From Proteles cristata cristata (Eukaryota; Chordata; Mammalia; Carnivora; Hyaenidae), in assembly GCA_017311185.1 (NCBI GenBank), contig JAESUZ010005462.1, forward strand, positions 2,604,001 to 2,668,000: DNA of 64,000 nt. The letters are read 5' to 3'. Positions 34,064 through 45,179 of the stretch are shown here, in pieces. Position 1 is the first letter of the stretch. Each line of letters opens with the position of its first letter. A program made the position numbers and the translations under genes. The notes under the pieces were generated by a model. That model ran no database searches. It saw nothing but the letters and a program-made list of their open reading frames with translations, and was not told the origin of the DNA.

Positions 34064-34690
34064 GGCTTTTATCACTACAAAAAGTTAATTCTGAGATAGT
34101 GAACAGGCCTCATATTTCCAGGGCTGCCACATGCACTGTTATCAAACATTTGTGCTTAGGTTAACCACTCTATGTCAAAATAAAATAAGTGCAGTGGACA
34201 TCCATCATCACAGCTTGAACTGGGGAATTACACAAGGTTGAATTACCCTCTACTTTTGCAACTGGGTCCTTGGCCAAGACAACATAACCTTTCAATCCTA
34301 ATTTGTGTAAATAAGAAAGATCTGTATATGTTTTACTGATTTTTAAACTGGTAATTTTATACCAGTCACGTATTTCAATTAACTAATTGTTATTCCTCTG
34401 TACTTGTGCCTTGAGATGACTTAACCCAAGAAGTTGCAATCATAAAATTAAAATAAAGAACAATATTCCAGCAGAGTACTGCCCATCTATGCAAATCAGC
34501 AGCCTTTGTTCAGAGCCTTGGGGAAAAATAATGTTCTTTGAACAATCAAAATGATATTACCATAACATTATCATAAACTCCTCCTTTATTTCTCTGCTCT
34601 GCTGTGATTTAGTTGGTATGTTTTCTTTTGAGATTCTTTCCTTTACATGAATAAATTAACTGACAATGGCAGTTAATGAGACAAAGAAAG
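34064..34690. promoter_or_regulatory. Candidate regulatory sequence with octamer and SOX-like motifs
   Basis: Repeat-free. ATGCAAAT (34489-34496), an exact POU octamer, lies 6 bp from CCTTTGTTC (34503-34511), a SOX-like site on the same face of the DNA. Further SOX-like GAACAATC (34539-34546) and homeodomain-like CAATTAACTAATTG (34377-34390) words occur nearby. Motifs this short occur by chance, so only conservation or chromatin data would make it an enhancer. Confidence 0.35.
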
Positions 34691-35083
34691 GGGGTACAGT
34701 TGCAGGCTCAGAAAGGGACAACCTTTCCAGGACCTCAGGACCTGGAAATTCTCAAGAGTCTAAAGATGGAAACTCAAGAGCCCCTGTGGTTCTGAAGACA
34801 TGAAAGATGTGAGGGCCTGGAAAGAGCAGTTAAAACCCAAGGACCTGAACAGCCTGAAAAGTGATTGAGTAAATAAAAATGTCCACTGAATTTAAAAGAT
34901 AAGAAGAGGAGCGAAGCTCAGTAGACAACTAGATCTTATAAAGGCCTTCAGGGTCTGCTGCTTTTCTTCAGTATCTGCTGAAGAAAAATAGTTTCAATCT
35001 AATCCACCTTCAAGCCTGTAACAGATTCAGGGTTAATGGACATGGGTATGAATTAACAGATACACATAGATATATTTTAGATT
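34691..35083. other. Unique non-coding DNA
   Basis: No repeat or gene recognised. Confidence 0.5.
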
Positions 35084-35092
35084 TATTTTAAT

Positions 35093-35310
35093 AAAAAATA
35101 TTTTTTAGTGTTTACTTATTTTTGAGACAGAGACAAAGACAGAGCACGAGTGGAGGAGGGGCAGAGCGAGAGGGAGATGCAGAATCTGAAGCAGGCTCCA
35201 GGATCTGAGCTGTCAGCACAGAGCCCATTGCAGGGCTGGACGTCATGAACCTCAAGATCATGACCCAAACGAAGCCAGATGCTTAATTCACTGAGCCATC
35301 CAGATGCCCC
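35093..35310 (-). mobile_element. CanSINE, middle-aged copy
   Basis: T-rich left end, GCACGAGTGGAGGAGGGGCA, CTGAAGCAGGCTCCAGGATC, head at right (CTGAGCCATCCAGATGCCCC). Short flanking repeat TTATTTTAA at 35084-35092 and 35311-35319. Confidence 0.9.
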
Positions 35311-35319
35311 TTATTTTAA

Positions 35320-36701
35320 ATTATATTTGAAATATTATGAAGTATGGTTTTAATTATTTGGAAAAATGTTGAAAATCATAAGGGATGAGATTTTTCATTT
35401 CAAATTCTGTCTGAGTACCACTCATACTTGATTTGAAGATGGATGTGGTATGTTCTTCAGCTACGACCATGTGACCAAACTGTATTTCCCTCATCTAAAA
35501 ATTGAGCACCTGGTGTCCTGATGAGGTGAGGTAATATACCAGCAGACACTCTGGGTGCCTCTAAGATCTCAGGCTTGGCAGCCTTCATCCCCTACAACCT
35601 ACAGTGGACAGGAAAACTACACCTTAGGTAGTTACTGACCAGAATGTACAGTTGGATCCAGGTAGATCTTAATTACACAGCTGTAAATTTAATATGTCAT
35701 GTCCATATGCAACAGAATAGTATTGCCTTTCATTGGAAGATGACTTGCCTTAGAAATAAGGCATTTGAATCCGATCAGAACATTTAAATTCAAGGTTTCC
35801 TACTAGCTTCCAGTGTACTTCTTTAGCACCTCATTACTAATGCACACACAAGCTCTCGTATACATTTATGTCATTCACCTTGAGTCCTTCCATCATATCT
35901 CAACACCCAAAAGGCAGGGTCTGAACATGGCACAGACCAGGCACTTCTGAGTTGCTCCCAAGTAACTTTATGGTAGTATATTGTGGGGGTTAAAATGGGG
36001 CATTTCAAAGAGTTTGTTTCTCCTTTGAGTCATAGTAGAGGAGAGGACATTTCCAGTTAGTTAAATGAAGTATAGAGGCTACATTTGAGGGGAACATGTA
36101 TTCTCTACTCCTTAGGCTTTCTTAGTAGGAATGGAATTTCTACATACTCCACTAGAGAGAAAAATATGAGAAGCCTCTCTCACTGTCTTCTCACTTTCTC
36201 ACTCTCTTCTCCCCAAACAATGGGTTTATTATGAGGATATTTGTACAATTGGCTCATTTGGGAGAAGGACATAGGGACAAGTCAACCTCTGCTTCTTCTG
36301 GGTTCTCTAGTTGCAGATCAGGTTGGTGATGTCCTGTTGTATAGCCTCCATCCAGGAGCAGGTGGAGAGCTGTGTGGAGATGTTTGGTCACTTCAAAGGT
36401 TATTTATTTTTAAAGTCCTGTGGCTACTGGTGCAAGATGCACTTTCCAACAGAGCTGATGATTTTTCATTTCTATTCGACTCCTATGGTTTATCTTATAA
36501 TTGCATCTAATCTCTGGTGAGAGATGGGGGGTCTGGGCACTAAAAAAGTACAACAGAATGAGGTAGAAGATTAAAGTACTTGCTCAGTATACTTTTCCCA
36601 CAGGTCTGGCAAAAGAGGAAAGACCAAAGAATGCCCAGGTCCTCCTCTGCTGTCCCTCTAGCCCAAGAAAGAAATGCAGGCTAATGGAAAAAGTTTTCTG
36701 G
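35320..36701. other. Unique non-coding DNA
   Basis: No repeat recognised. Frames of 69-89 codons (36241-36520) overlap on the same strand without domains. Confidence 0.5.
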
Positions 36702-36726
36702 GTTTGTTTGTTTGTTTGTTTGTTTT
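36702..36726. repeat. (GTTT)n microsatellite
   Basis: About six GTTT units ending in TTTTTGG. Confidence 0.93.
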
Positions 36727-37554
36727 TGGTTGCTTAATGCCTCTCAGTTTCTCTTATTGTGCCTTATGCTCACATCCCTGTCTCCAAACCATGCATCTCT
36801 AGCATTTGCCAAGCTGTCTGATATACAGTCTTCATTTTTTCCTTTCTTTATTTTTATACTCATTTTTGTATTTCGTAAATAGTGTTTAAATATATTCTCA
36901 TTATAAAAATTTCAAATGTTATGAAGTGGATGTCCTATCTGAATTTCCCCTATCCTCCTAATCCTATCATTCTTCTTTGAGAATCACTACTCTCAAACCT
37001 TCCAGAAGACCAACTTCAGAAGCCCCTGCTGCAATGAGGCTCACCTCTCCAGAACACTCCACCTACTGCTTACTCCAGAGGACCAAAATTGGTCGGTGTA
37101 GTTACACCTCAGGGTTTGAGCTTCCAGATATCTTTATTCTTACAAATGCACTGGCTGATTCAGTTTCCAGTTTAACAGAGAAATATGTTAACTATTGCAA
37201 TGCAGTTAACAAAATTGAGGCAATAGGAACCTCTATAAGACAGTTTGGAGAAACTCAGTTTCTTCAACAAATACATTTCTAGAGGGGAAAAAGAAAGTAG
37301 AGACAGGATGAGGGAATCCATAGATTAAAAGAAACATCTTGACAAAACGCAATGTATGAAACTTTTTTGGATCCATGATTCAGACGAATTAATAATAGAA
37401 TAATTAAAAAAATTGATGAAATAATTAGAAATGTGAACAGGACTAGCTATCAGATGATAATAAAGATAACTGTTAATATTGTTAACATGTGATAACAGAT
37501 TTATATCTTTATATTTATGAGTTCTTATCTTTTAGAGATAAGATCTGAAACCTT
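36727..37554. other. Unique non-coding DNA
   Basis: AT-rich to the left, followed by a 101-codon plus-strand frame (36977-37282) with no recognised domain. I do not call it a gene. Confidence 0.45.
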
Positions 37555-37740
37555 TATGAATGAAATTATATGAAGCCTGGAATTTACTTCAAAATGATTC
37601 TGGGCAAGGGAGAGTGGATAGGGGTAACATTGAAAGAAGGCTGTCCACACTTTGATAATTATTGAAGCTGGGTGATGGATACATACAGGTTTCCTTTTGC
37701 ATGTGCTTAGAATTTTCCTTAAATTTTTTTAAAATGCAGA
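37555..37740 (+). mobile_element. Old LINE-1 3' UTR fragment
   Basis: ATGAAGCCTGGAATTTACTT, CTTCAAAATGATTCTGGGCA, GATAATTATTGAAGCTGGGT, GGTGATGGATACATACAGG and CATGTGCTTAGAATTTTCC match a common old L1 3' UTR order (GATGTCTGGGATTTGCTTCA ... GAAGCTGGGTGATGGGTACA). Confidence 0.68.
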
Positions 37741-38501
37741 AACCCTTGGCCAAATTTCATTGGCACAGTCCTGAGGGAACAAATCTTTTCTTGCCATCAT
37801 CCAAACCTACGGTTGTTGGGTATAGTTGATGGAGAGGCCTGGTGGCAGGTGTGGGCACAAACCAGGCTGAGAAAGGGCTCAGGGAGGTGGAGTGGCCCTG
37901 ACCCTGTTAATGAAACTTGACTACTCTCTGCAGAATGCCAAGTTCAGTCTTGGACTCAGATGGAAAACATGAACAGCCTCCTTTGCAATGACCCCAGCTT
38001 TGAGGTTCCTGTCATTTTATTGCAGGACTAGGTTCCCACACCCTGACTTAATTTGAAACATTCATGTACATCTCTTCCTCATTATGAAGAAGTGGAGAAA
38101 TGAAGGTTTTAAAAGCAGCATTTCTCTGTGATTGCACGGGTTGCTCTTTTGCCCTGGAATGTGGGCAGCCTGACACATGTGATGCTGAAAGCAGATGCTA
38201 CTAAGCAGGGCTTAGGACTTTGCCCAGGAGTGAGGACATGATTGGAATATTTACTTTGAAAAGTAGCCTCCATAAATGGGAAATAATTAATTCACCATGA
38301 GGAATGTTTTATTCTACAGGGTGATACCCTCAGGAAAGAAAGGGCCTCCTTGAGAAAACCAGATTGGGGAGGTCTCTGTTGTTCCCTTCCCCTGTGACAC
38401 TAGCTTGACTATGTGCCTTCATAGAGCAAAAAGCACAGAGAGAGGGCAGGAAGAAGGAATAAAATTTCATTTACCTGCTTTGAAACAGTTATAATCATCA
38501 A
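37741..38501. other. Unique non-coding DNA
   Basis: No repeat or gene recognised. Confidence 0.5.
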
Positions 38502-38937
38502 AGCATATTATTAAGAAGGTGAAAAGACAACCTACAAAATGAGAGAAAATATTTGGAAATCACCCATCTGACAAGGATGTAATATTAAGAATACATAAAG
38601 CACTCCTGCAACTTAACATCAAAAAGACAATTCAACTTGAAAATGGGCAAAAGACTTGAACAGACACTTCTCCAAAGAAGATAAACAAATGTCCAGCAAG
38701 CACATTAAAAAAATACTTGACGTACTTCATTAGTCATTAGGGAAATACAAACCCAAATGACAATGAGATACAACTTCACACCCATCAGGATGACTTTAAT
38801 AATAATTTCTTAAAAAGAACAAACAGAAAATAAGTATTGGCAAGGATGTGAAGGGGGTAAAATTCTCTTACACTGCTAGTGGATATGTAAAATAGCTATG
38901 GAAAACATTTTAACGGTTCCTTAAAAAGCTAACCATA
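38502..38937 (+). mobile_element. LINE-1 ORF2 3' part, left half
   Basis: GAAAAGACAACCTACAAAAT, GACTTGAACAGACACTTCTC, CAATGAGATACAACTTCACA and TGGCAAGGATGTGAAGGGGG are the end of L1 ORF2, with frameshifts and stops. The element is interrupted by a CanSINE and continues at 39169. Confidence 0.85.
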
Positions 38938-39153
38938 GGGGTGCCTGGGTGGCTCAGTTGGTTAAGCATCCGACTTCGGCTCAGGTCATGATCTCACGGT
39001 TTGTGGGTTCGAGCCCCGCATCAGGCTCTGTGCTGACAGCTAGCTCAGAGACTGGAGCATGTTTCGGATTCTGTGTCTCCCTCTCTCTCTGACCCTGCCC
39101 CGCTCATGCTGTCTCTATCTTTCTCTCAAAAATAAATAAAATCTTTAAAAAAA
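38938..39153 (+). mobile_element. CanSINE inserted in the LINE-1, perfect TSD
   Basis: Head GGGGTGCCTGGGTGGCTCAG, B-box GGGTTCGAGCCCC, CT-rich part, AAATAAATAAAATC and a poly-A tail. The TSD AAAAAGCTAACCATA is perfect at 38923-38937 and 39154-39168, proving insertion into the older L1. GACAGCTAGCTCAGAGACTG is intermediate between the common form and the young subgroup seen at 29407. Confidence 0.96.
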
Positions 39154-39168
39154 AAAAAGCTAACCATA

Positions 39169-39831
39169 AATTGCCATATGGCCCAACAATTCCACTATTA
39201 GGAATGTACCCAAAAAGAACTGAATTCAGAGACTTGAACAAATACTTATACATCATTGTTTATAGCAATGCTCTTCACAAGAACCCCCAAAGTGCAAACA
39301 ACCAAGTGTCCATTGACACATGAGTGGATAAGCAAAATGTGACATACATATGTAACAATATTATTTGGCCACAAAAAAAAAATGAAATTCTGACATTCCC
39401 TACAACACGGATAAACCTTAAAAACATTAAGCAAAGCGAACAAGCCAGACATTAAAGAACAAATATTGTATGATCCCACTTACATGAAATATCTAAAATA
39501 GGCAAATTCATGGACACAGAAATAAATTCGAAGTGACCAGGGCATGGGAGAGGTGCGATGAGGAGTAATTGCTTTAATGACTTCAGTGGAAGTTTCCATT
39601 TTTCAGTAGCTTTGTTGCTTGTGGTGATGAAAACGTTTTGGTGATGGTTGCACACTGTTGTGAATATAATCAATGGTATTTGAATTGTATTACTGGATAT
39701 GGTTTAAATGGCTAATTTGATGTTATATCTATTTTACTATAATTTTTAAAAATTAATAATATAATATACTAAAAACATTGAATTGTATACTTAAATGGGT
39801 GAATTTTATCTAAATAAAAGTATTAAAAAAG

Positions 39832-39832
<1 letters not shown>
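39169..39832 (+). mobile_element. LINE-1 right half, ORF2 end and 3' UTR
   Basis: Continues the L1 at 38502: CAATTCCACTATTAGGAATG, AAACAACCAAGTGTCCATTG, CTTACATGAAATATCTAAAA, GGCATGGGAGAGGTGCGATG, GTGATGGTTGCACACTGTTG and TGAATTGTATACTTAAATGG. The ending (GGGTGAATTTTATCTAAATA) is of the L1MA/L1MB type. Frames on the minus strand (39246-39673) are antisense to it and not genes. Confidence 0.88.

Positions 39833-39867
<35 letters not shown>
39833..39867. repeat. (CA)n microsatellite at the LINE-1 tail
   Basis: About seventeen CA units starting directly after the L1 A-tail, so the microsatellite probably grew from the tail region. Confidence 0.95.
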
Positions 39868-39870
<3 letters not shown>

Positions 39871-40715
39871 AAAAAATGTTGCAACTCCTCTCCCATGCCT
39901 ACGTCTGCCAAAGATGTGCTATTGAAAAAGACAAAGCCACCAGTGCCCAGTGCTAAAGTGATATGGCCTCAGCTTCAAGAGTCCTGTCTCCAGTTGCCCT
40001 CAGATCTACATAGGGACCTCCTCAACAATCTGTGTCAGCTAGAGCTGACCTATGCCCCGTACTGCTGATACTGGTAGAACCTGACCACAAGTATAGCCTT
40101 CTGTCTTCATGGCTTCCAGTATTTGAGAGGAATGTGCTCTCCCAGTTTCCCTTAAGCAGCTCTGCCTAGGACACAGACCAGCATGTAGAAAATTCAGTGT
40201 GTGACCCTCCCAGTAAACTTGGGCAACTAAGTCACTCACTTGTCCTTAAATAAAATTCAGCAACACTACCGCGGACACCACCACCAAGAAGAGATTGTGG
40301 AAAAGGGTGAAGACCTGGTCCTCCTCAGGCAATGCAGGCTGAACAGGGAACAAACCAGAAGCTCCCTATGAAAGAGACTTCCACCTCCCAATGAAGCAGG
40401 GCTATGCCACATCCAAAACTCTAACCACCTCATCCTTTGCCTTCTCTCCCTCCTCCAGTCCATGCTCCGGCCACAGCACCCATGCTGCTTCTCTCTGAAC
40501 TGGTGCTGAGCCTCCAATGACTCTAGACTGTTTAAGAGCTTTCCAGCCTGGAATCATCCTTTTCCTCCTTCTCTCCTGAGTCTCAGTCCACTGTTTGTGT
40601 CTGGGTCTCAGTCCACTGTTACCTCATCTCCGACCCCTTTTAAGACTCTCCAAATCTGGGTTGGTCAGCCTTCTTCTGTGCTCCCACCTGCAACAAGAAC
40701 TTGCGCAATCCTTTC
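39868..40715. other. Unique non-coding DNA
   Basis: No repeat recognised. Frames of 66-83 codons on the minus strand have no domain. Confidence 0.5.
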
Positions 40716-40838
40716 TGGCCTCTCTTTGAACTGGGAAGTACTTGAGGACATAGCTATATGTTTATCTGTGTATTCCCATTGCTTGTCATGGTGGCTGGCA
40801 CATAGTAAGCTCTCATGTGTTTACTGAATGAAAAACTG
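40716..40838 (+). mobile_element. LINE-2 3' end
   Basis: GAACTGGGAAGTACTTGAGG, GTATTCCCATTGCTTGTCAT, GTGGCTGGCACATAGTAAGC and TGTTTACTGAATGAAAAACT give the L2 3' end in order, including the GGCACATAGTAAG hallmark and the GAATGAA tail. Confidence 0.78.
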
Positions 40839-41989
40839 AATGGCATAGAATTGTCACAGCAATGGACAACCCAGGGGATGGCACTCACATTGAAGTGGAG
40901 GAGAGGTAGTGGCAGTCTCACTGAATATGATGTAAGTGGGCTCCGGAACTGGGCAACAGGGAGAGCTTGAATGACTACCACCCTATATTCCTGTAAAGTT
41001 AGCATTTCCCCAAGGAGACTCACAACTCCCTCAGACAGCACGGTGTGTTTCCTCCCAATTTTCAGACAAAGAAAATTACTTGTCCAAGACCCCCATAAAT
41101 GACTGTTCATAAGTAGCCACTAGTCAGTCTTGATTATGCTGGCTCCTGCATCCCACTTTGGAGACTACACACTGGACTTGGGACTCTGAGAGTCTCAGAA
41201 AGGACTCCCTTCCTCACTCTGTATGTGTCAAGAGGTGGGGGACTATGGGAAGTCAATGGCAGCGACACTGAGGTAGGGAGTTTTTCATTCCTGCTTCACT
41301 ATTATTGCACTAACCTCTTTGCATTTTGTAATTCATGATTACAGTCAAAACCACAAAAACAAACCCCATTTTCTAATTTTCCATTTTCCGAATATTATAT
41401 TTTTATGTGGAAAGCAATATCAGTTGTTGTGCTCTCATTTCCCCCTGAAATATCTAGATGTCATTTTAATAGTATATGAAGTACATATCAAGGATTCTCC
41501 CACATCAAAGAAGCTTAACAATAGTGATTGTCAATATGAATTTCTACTCCCTATTTCTACTCAAATTTTTTCTCTAAGATTTCTAAATGTATCTCAGAGT
41601 CTTTGGCCAACTCCCATTTGTGTCCCTTCATGATAATATGGAAACTACAATCAACTGAACGTTTATTGTTTTCTTTTTAGTAAATGAGTATGTGTTGGAG
41701 ATTTTTTTTTACTTCATCATAAAACCAACATAAAATGAATTTGCTCCAGTGCTTCCTCACTCTTTAAAACTACCATGCCTCCCCCTGATCATGCTAGTCT
41801 TTCACTGGCATGTTGCCCAGACCTTAACTAGGTTATCAGCTAGGTGATAGCAGGCAGCCTTGAGTCTCAGGGCTTTGGCCGACCCTGGGTGTCCTGCTGT
41901 CTGCCCATTCAGGGGCCCCCGTGGGACAGGCAGACTGTGATCAGTTTGCACCCCCAAGGGGGCTTGGCCACTGTGGATATCGCTTTTAT
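40839..41989. other. Unique DNA, start of a 7.2-kb CanSINE-free interval
   Basis: No transposon recognised. Frames at 40754-41110 (118 codons, minus) and 41319-41633 (104 codons, plus) lack any domain I know. Confidence 0.5.
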
Positions 41990-42860
41990 AGACTCTAGTT
42001 GTTTCTGACCCTATTTTTTTTTTTACATTCCTTTGCAATTTTAGCAGCTGTTTTTGTCAAGAGTCTTAATAAAGTTTGAACTGCTAAATGAACTTTATGG
42101 AAATTGGTCACAGAAGAAGTCTGTGCGGCACCTTTTAGAAAACCAGAGGCTAAAGTGCCCTATGGCTGTGCTTCGTAGTAACAATAGCAACAAAACTAAC
42201 CCAATAGTATGGGTGAAAAAGAATGGTTTTGCAACTAATGTCTAAGTAGGTTCCCAGACTAGATTTCCGAGAGACTGTCCTCCATGCACAATTAGTTTCT
42301 TTACCTCTATCTACCATAATTTATTCAAAATGTTTGATGGCATGGCTGAAATTATGAAGATGCCTACAATACCTTTACCTTTTAAGACAGTCAACTCAAC
42401 TTTGTGTTATGTTTCTTGGGAGTTAACTTTTTTTCATGTTCTTCAATTTTATATACCTAAGACTCAAAAGAACTGAATTTACATATTTAGTAGAGTTCTT
42501 TGGTCTATGAAAGCAAAATAAAGTATCTGAGATACTATTATCTTACTTCTCTTATTGTTTAATTATATTAAAACATTGCTCCATTTTATTAAGCATATTA
42601 ATTTGCTTAATATTAATATTAATATTTGCATATTAATCATGAAGTTACTGTTATTCAACAGTACCCATATGAGCCAGTAAAGAACTCGCAACTTGTTCTA
42701 GACCTGCCTTGCATTTAATGGTTTACCTTCACTTTGCAAACCAGTGCTACGGAAGAATAATTCACCAACAGAGCAAAACTAACCATTCATCTGTTTGGGG
42801 TGCAACTTCATGCATTTCCATGAATAAAGCAGATTCTAAAAGCATAACATCAAGTGTCTC
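41990..42860. promoter_or_regulatory. Weak candidate conserved non-coding sequence
   Basis: Repeat-free within the CanSINE-free interval. Contains balanced, non-repetitive stretches such as TTAGCAGCTGTTTTTGTCAA and GAACTCGCAACTTGTTCTAG, and a POU-type ATTTGCATATTAAT word (42624-42637). A 63-codon frame (42054-42245) has no domain. Judged only by texture. Confidence 0.3.
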
Positions 42861-43039
42861 AGTAGCCTTCTTCAGGTAACTGAGTACCTGCCTCCTAAGT
42901 TCCTATACAACCATCAGTCCTTTCTTTCACATATCTTTGAAAATTAATTTTGCTGCCAAAACCAAGAAATTTAAAATCAGAATAAGTTATTAGCAACACA
43001 GCAACACTATAGCTAGTTGAAATAAAACATTTATAGGCA

Positions 43040-43150
43040 GATGACTCAGTGGCTTTAGGCAGGTCACCTAGGACTTACAAAGCATAAAACAAGGAAGTGA
43101 ACTCGATGATCCTGAAATGCTCCCACACCTCTAACACTGGAACATCTAAG
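43040..43150 (+). repeat. MIR-like SINE fragment
   Basis: TTTAGGCAGGTCACCTAGGA, GAAGTGAACTCGATGATCCT and CCCACACCTCTAACACTGGA match the MIR/MIR3-type order (GGGCAAGTCAC ... GGACTAGATGATCTC ... CAGCTCTAACATTC). Confidence 0.5.
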
Positions 43151-43763
43151 ACAAGGTGAGAATTCTAGGCTGAGATGAGAGATCAGCCAAAGCAGTAGTC
43201 ATGTTGGATAGAAGGCATTGCTAACAGGGTGATTTCACTGTAGAATAAACAGATACTTCCACCCTTCCAGGTGGGCTTCAACAAGAAGCACTTGACATTA
43301 AGGTGCTGGATCAGTCCCTTGGCTCCAAAGCAAACTGAAACTCACAGAGCCTCTGGTTACAGGGTCAGGACACAAATCCAGCTTCCTCTTTAGTCTTTTG
43401 AGAACTGCATCTGATCTTAATTTTCTTTTGTCTGTCAGAATCTATTCCAATGCAAAGGAGAGGGAAAATATAATCACAGTAAAGGGCCTCACAGGCATTG
43501 CAAAGATGGCACAGTGAAATATAAAATACTGTAGATGATTTAGAGTTCTATTCTTATCTATCACCTAGAGTGAGTAGACACTTCTTTATAACGTTCTGGC
43601 TATTTAAAAACAAAAAACAAACAGCCCAATGTCAATCACTTATGTTCTGATATCCTAATGCCTATGCTTTAAACAGTGACAAACTGCCTCTGATTAGAAT
43701 GACCTCCCTCAGTTGCCCTGATCTCCTTTCAACATCACAAAAGCACACATTTCCCTGTAATGA

Positions 43764-43779
43764 CCAGTAGAGGGCGCTG
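43764..43779 (+). promoter_or_regulatory. CTCF-like binding motif
   Basis: CCAGTAGAGGGCGCTG fits every position of the CTCF core CCASYAGRKGGCRS, in plus-strand orientation. It is not inside a SINE or any other repeat I recognise, and keeps a CpG at the usual place. The site lies in the CanSINE-free interval. Binding cannot be seen from sequence. Confidence 0.6.
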
Positions 43780-44556
43780 TTGTATTTGATGTGTTTCCAC
43801 ACACTCAGGAAATTTTTCCTTTCTGAGGAAAAGGGCTCTTTCCCATAATAATATGAACATGATGTACGATAATGAAAACAATAACTACACCAACATATTT
43901 TCCCCATAAGTTGGGGACTTTTTTCAGAGTATGAAGGTAGGGCTTCAGTTATAAGATACTAAGATAAATGAATTGACTTTAGAAAAGGGTGTGAGGTATT
44001 GAAACATTTTCAAGATGAACATGGGCTTCCCAGACCTTGTAATTTGACGATTTTGACTACTGTATATTAGGAGTTTCATTACATGTCATTGTTCAACAGC
44101 ATAAGGATAATATAACGGCAATAAAATAGAGTGAACAGCAAGATTAACATCTGGCCACAATCAGCCTGGTGTCATAGAATATACTCCCTGACTGAGTTTC
44201 ACAGGGCATGAGCCTGGCAAGAATGATAGAAAGACACACTTTTAAACCGAGTTGTGACAGCTAAATATTACTTTCAACCACTACACTTAAGATCTGTGCA
44301 AGGCGCTTTTCCATTTCCTTTCCTTAAGCCTGAATGCCAAAGACCCTTTTTCTTTCCCACAGTAAACTTCTGCTACATGGCAAAACTTTTCGTGTAGTTT
44401 CTCGCTAATCAGATACTGCTCCGTGTCATATAAGTAACTTAATAAATCAATTTAAGAAACATAAGCATGCTTATAGCATGCTCAAAAGACTCTAGAACGA
44501 CAAGCAAGGAAACCTGACTCTTAGTTCAAGCATGTTTTCATGAACCCCTGGAAAGA
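43780..44556. other. Unique non-coding DNA
   Basis: No transposon or gene recognised. Confidence 0.5.
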
Positions 44557-44740
44557 TTGCCAGATAAAATACAGAAGGGTCAGTTAAATTTGAATTTCGA
44601 ATAAACAACAAATAATTTTTTTGTATAAGTATGTCCCATGGTATATTTGGGATCTACTTACAGTAAAAAAATTATTCATTGTTTATCTGAAATTCAAATT
44701 TAACTGTGCTTCCTGTAATTTTATTTGCTAAATCTGACAA
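44557..44740. repeat. Long imperfect palindrome, interspersed repeat
   Basis: Left arm TTGCCAGATAAAAT ... CAGTTAAATTTGAATTTC ... AATAATTTTTTTGTATAAGT mirrors the right arm ACTTACAGTAAAAAAATTAT ... GAAATTCAAATTTAACTG ... ATTTTATTTGCTAAATCTGA around a centre near 44648. I recall this as a common mammalian interspersed sequence but cannot name its family. Transcription would give a hairpin of roughly 80 bp with mismatches. Confidence 0.75.
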
Positions 44741-45179
44741 CCCCTACCCTTAGGTAAACCGGGTACCTAAACTGAGAATGCTTGTACTGTATGGCCTCTA
44801 TAGAACTTTAAATTTAAAATCCTATTTGTCTATACTGCATGAAAATATGAATTTACAAATGCCTAAAAACATGCCAGCTCCACAGCTTTTGGAGAAGATG
44901 GGACACAGGTTTTCTTTCCTCTCTTAACCTAGTCTGCTGCCAAAAACCAGATGGAGATAATTTGGCTTGATTTAATATTCTGTTTGACGGAAAACTCAGC
45001 TTAGGGAATAATGTTTTTGTGAAGCCAGGCCGACAGCTAACAACAGGATTCTGCCCAAGACACACCAAATGAGACTCGAAGATTTAACTGTTCTTCTGAC
45101 AAACCTAGGTATAAACCTGAGGGTCAGAACAACCAGCCCACCCCAGTGGAGTCCCAGACTTGGCACCTGTTACTCATTA
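44741..45179. other. Unique non-coding DNA
   Basis: No repeat recognised. It leads into the conserved-looking block that follows; a 71-codon minus-strand frame (44853-45068) has no domain. Confidence 0.45.

Noticed and set aside
39246..39673. Minus-strand frames of 73-77 codons as genes
   Set aside because: They are antisense to an old LINE-1.
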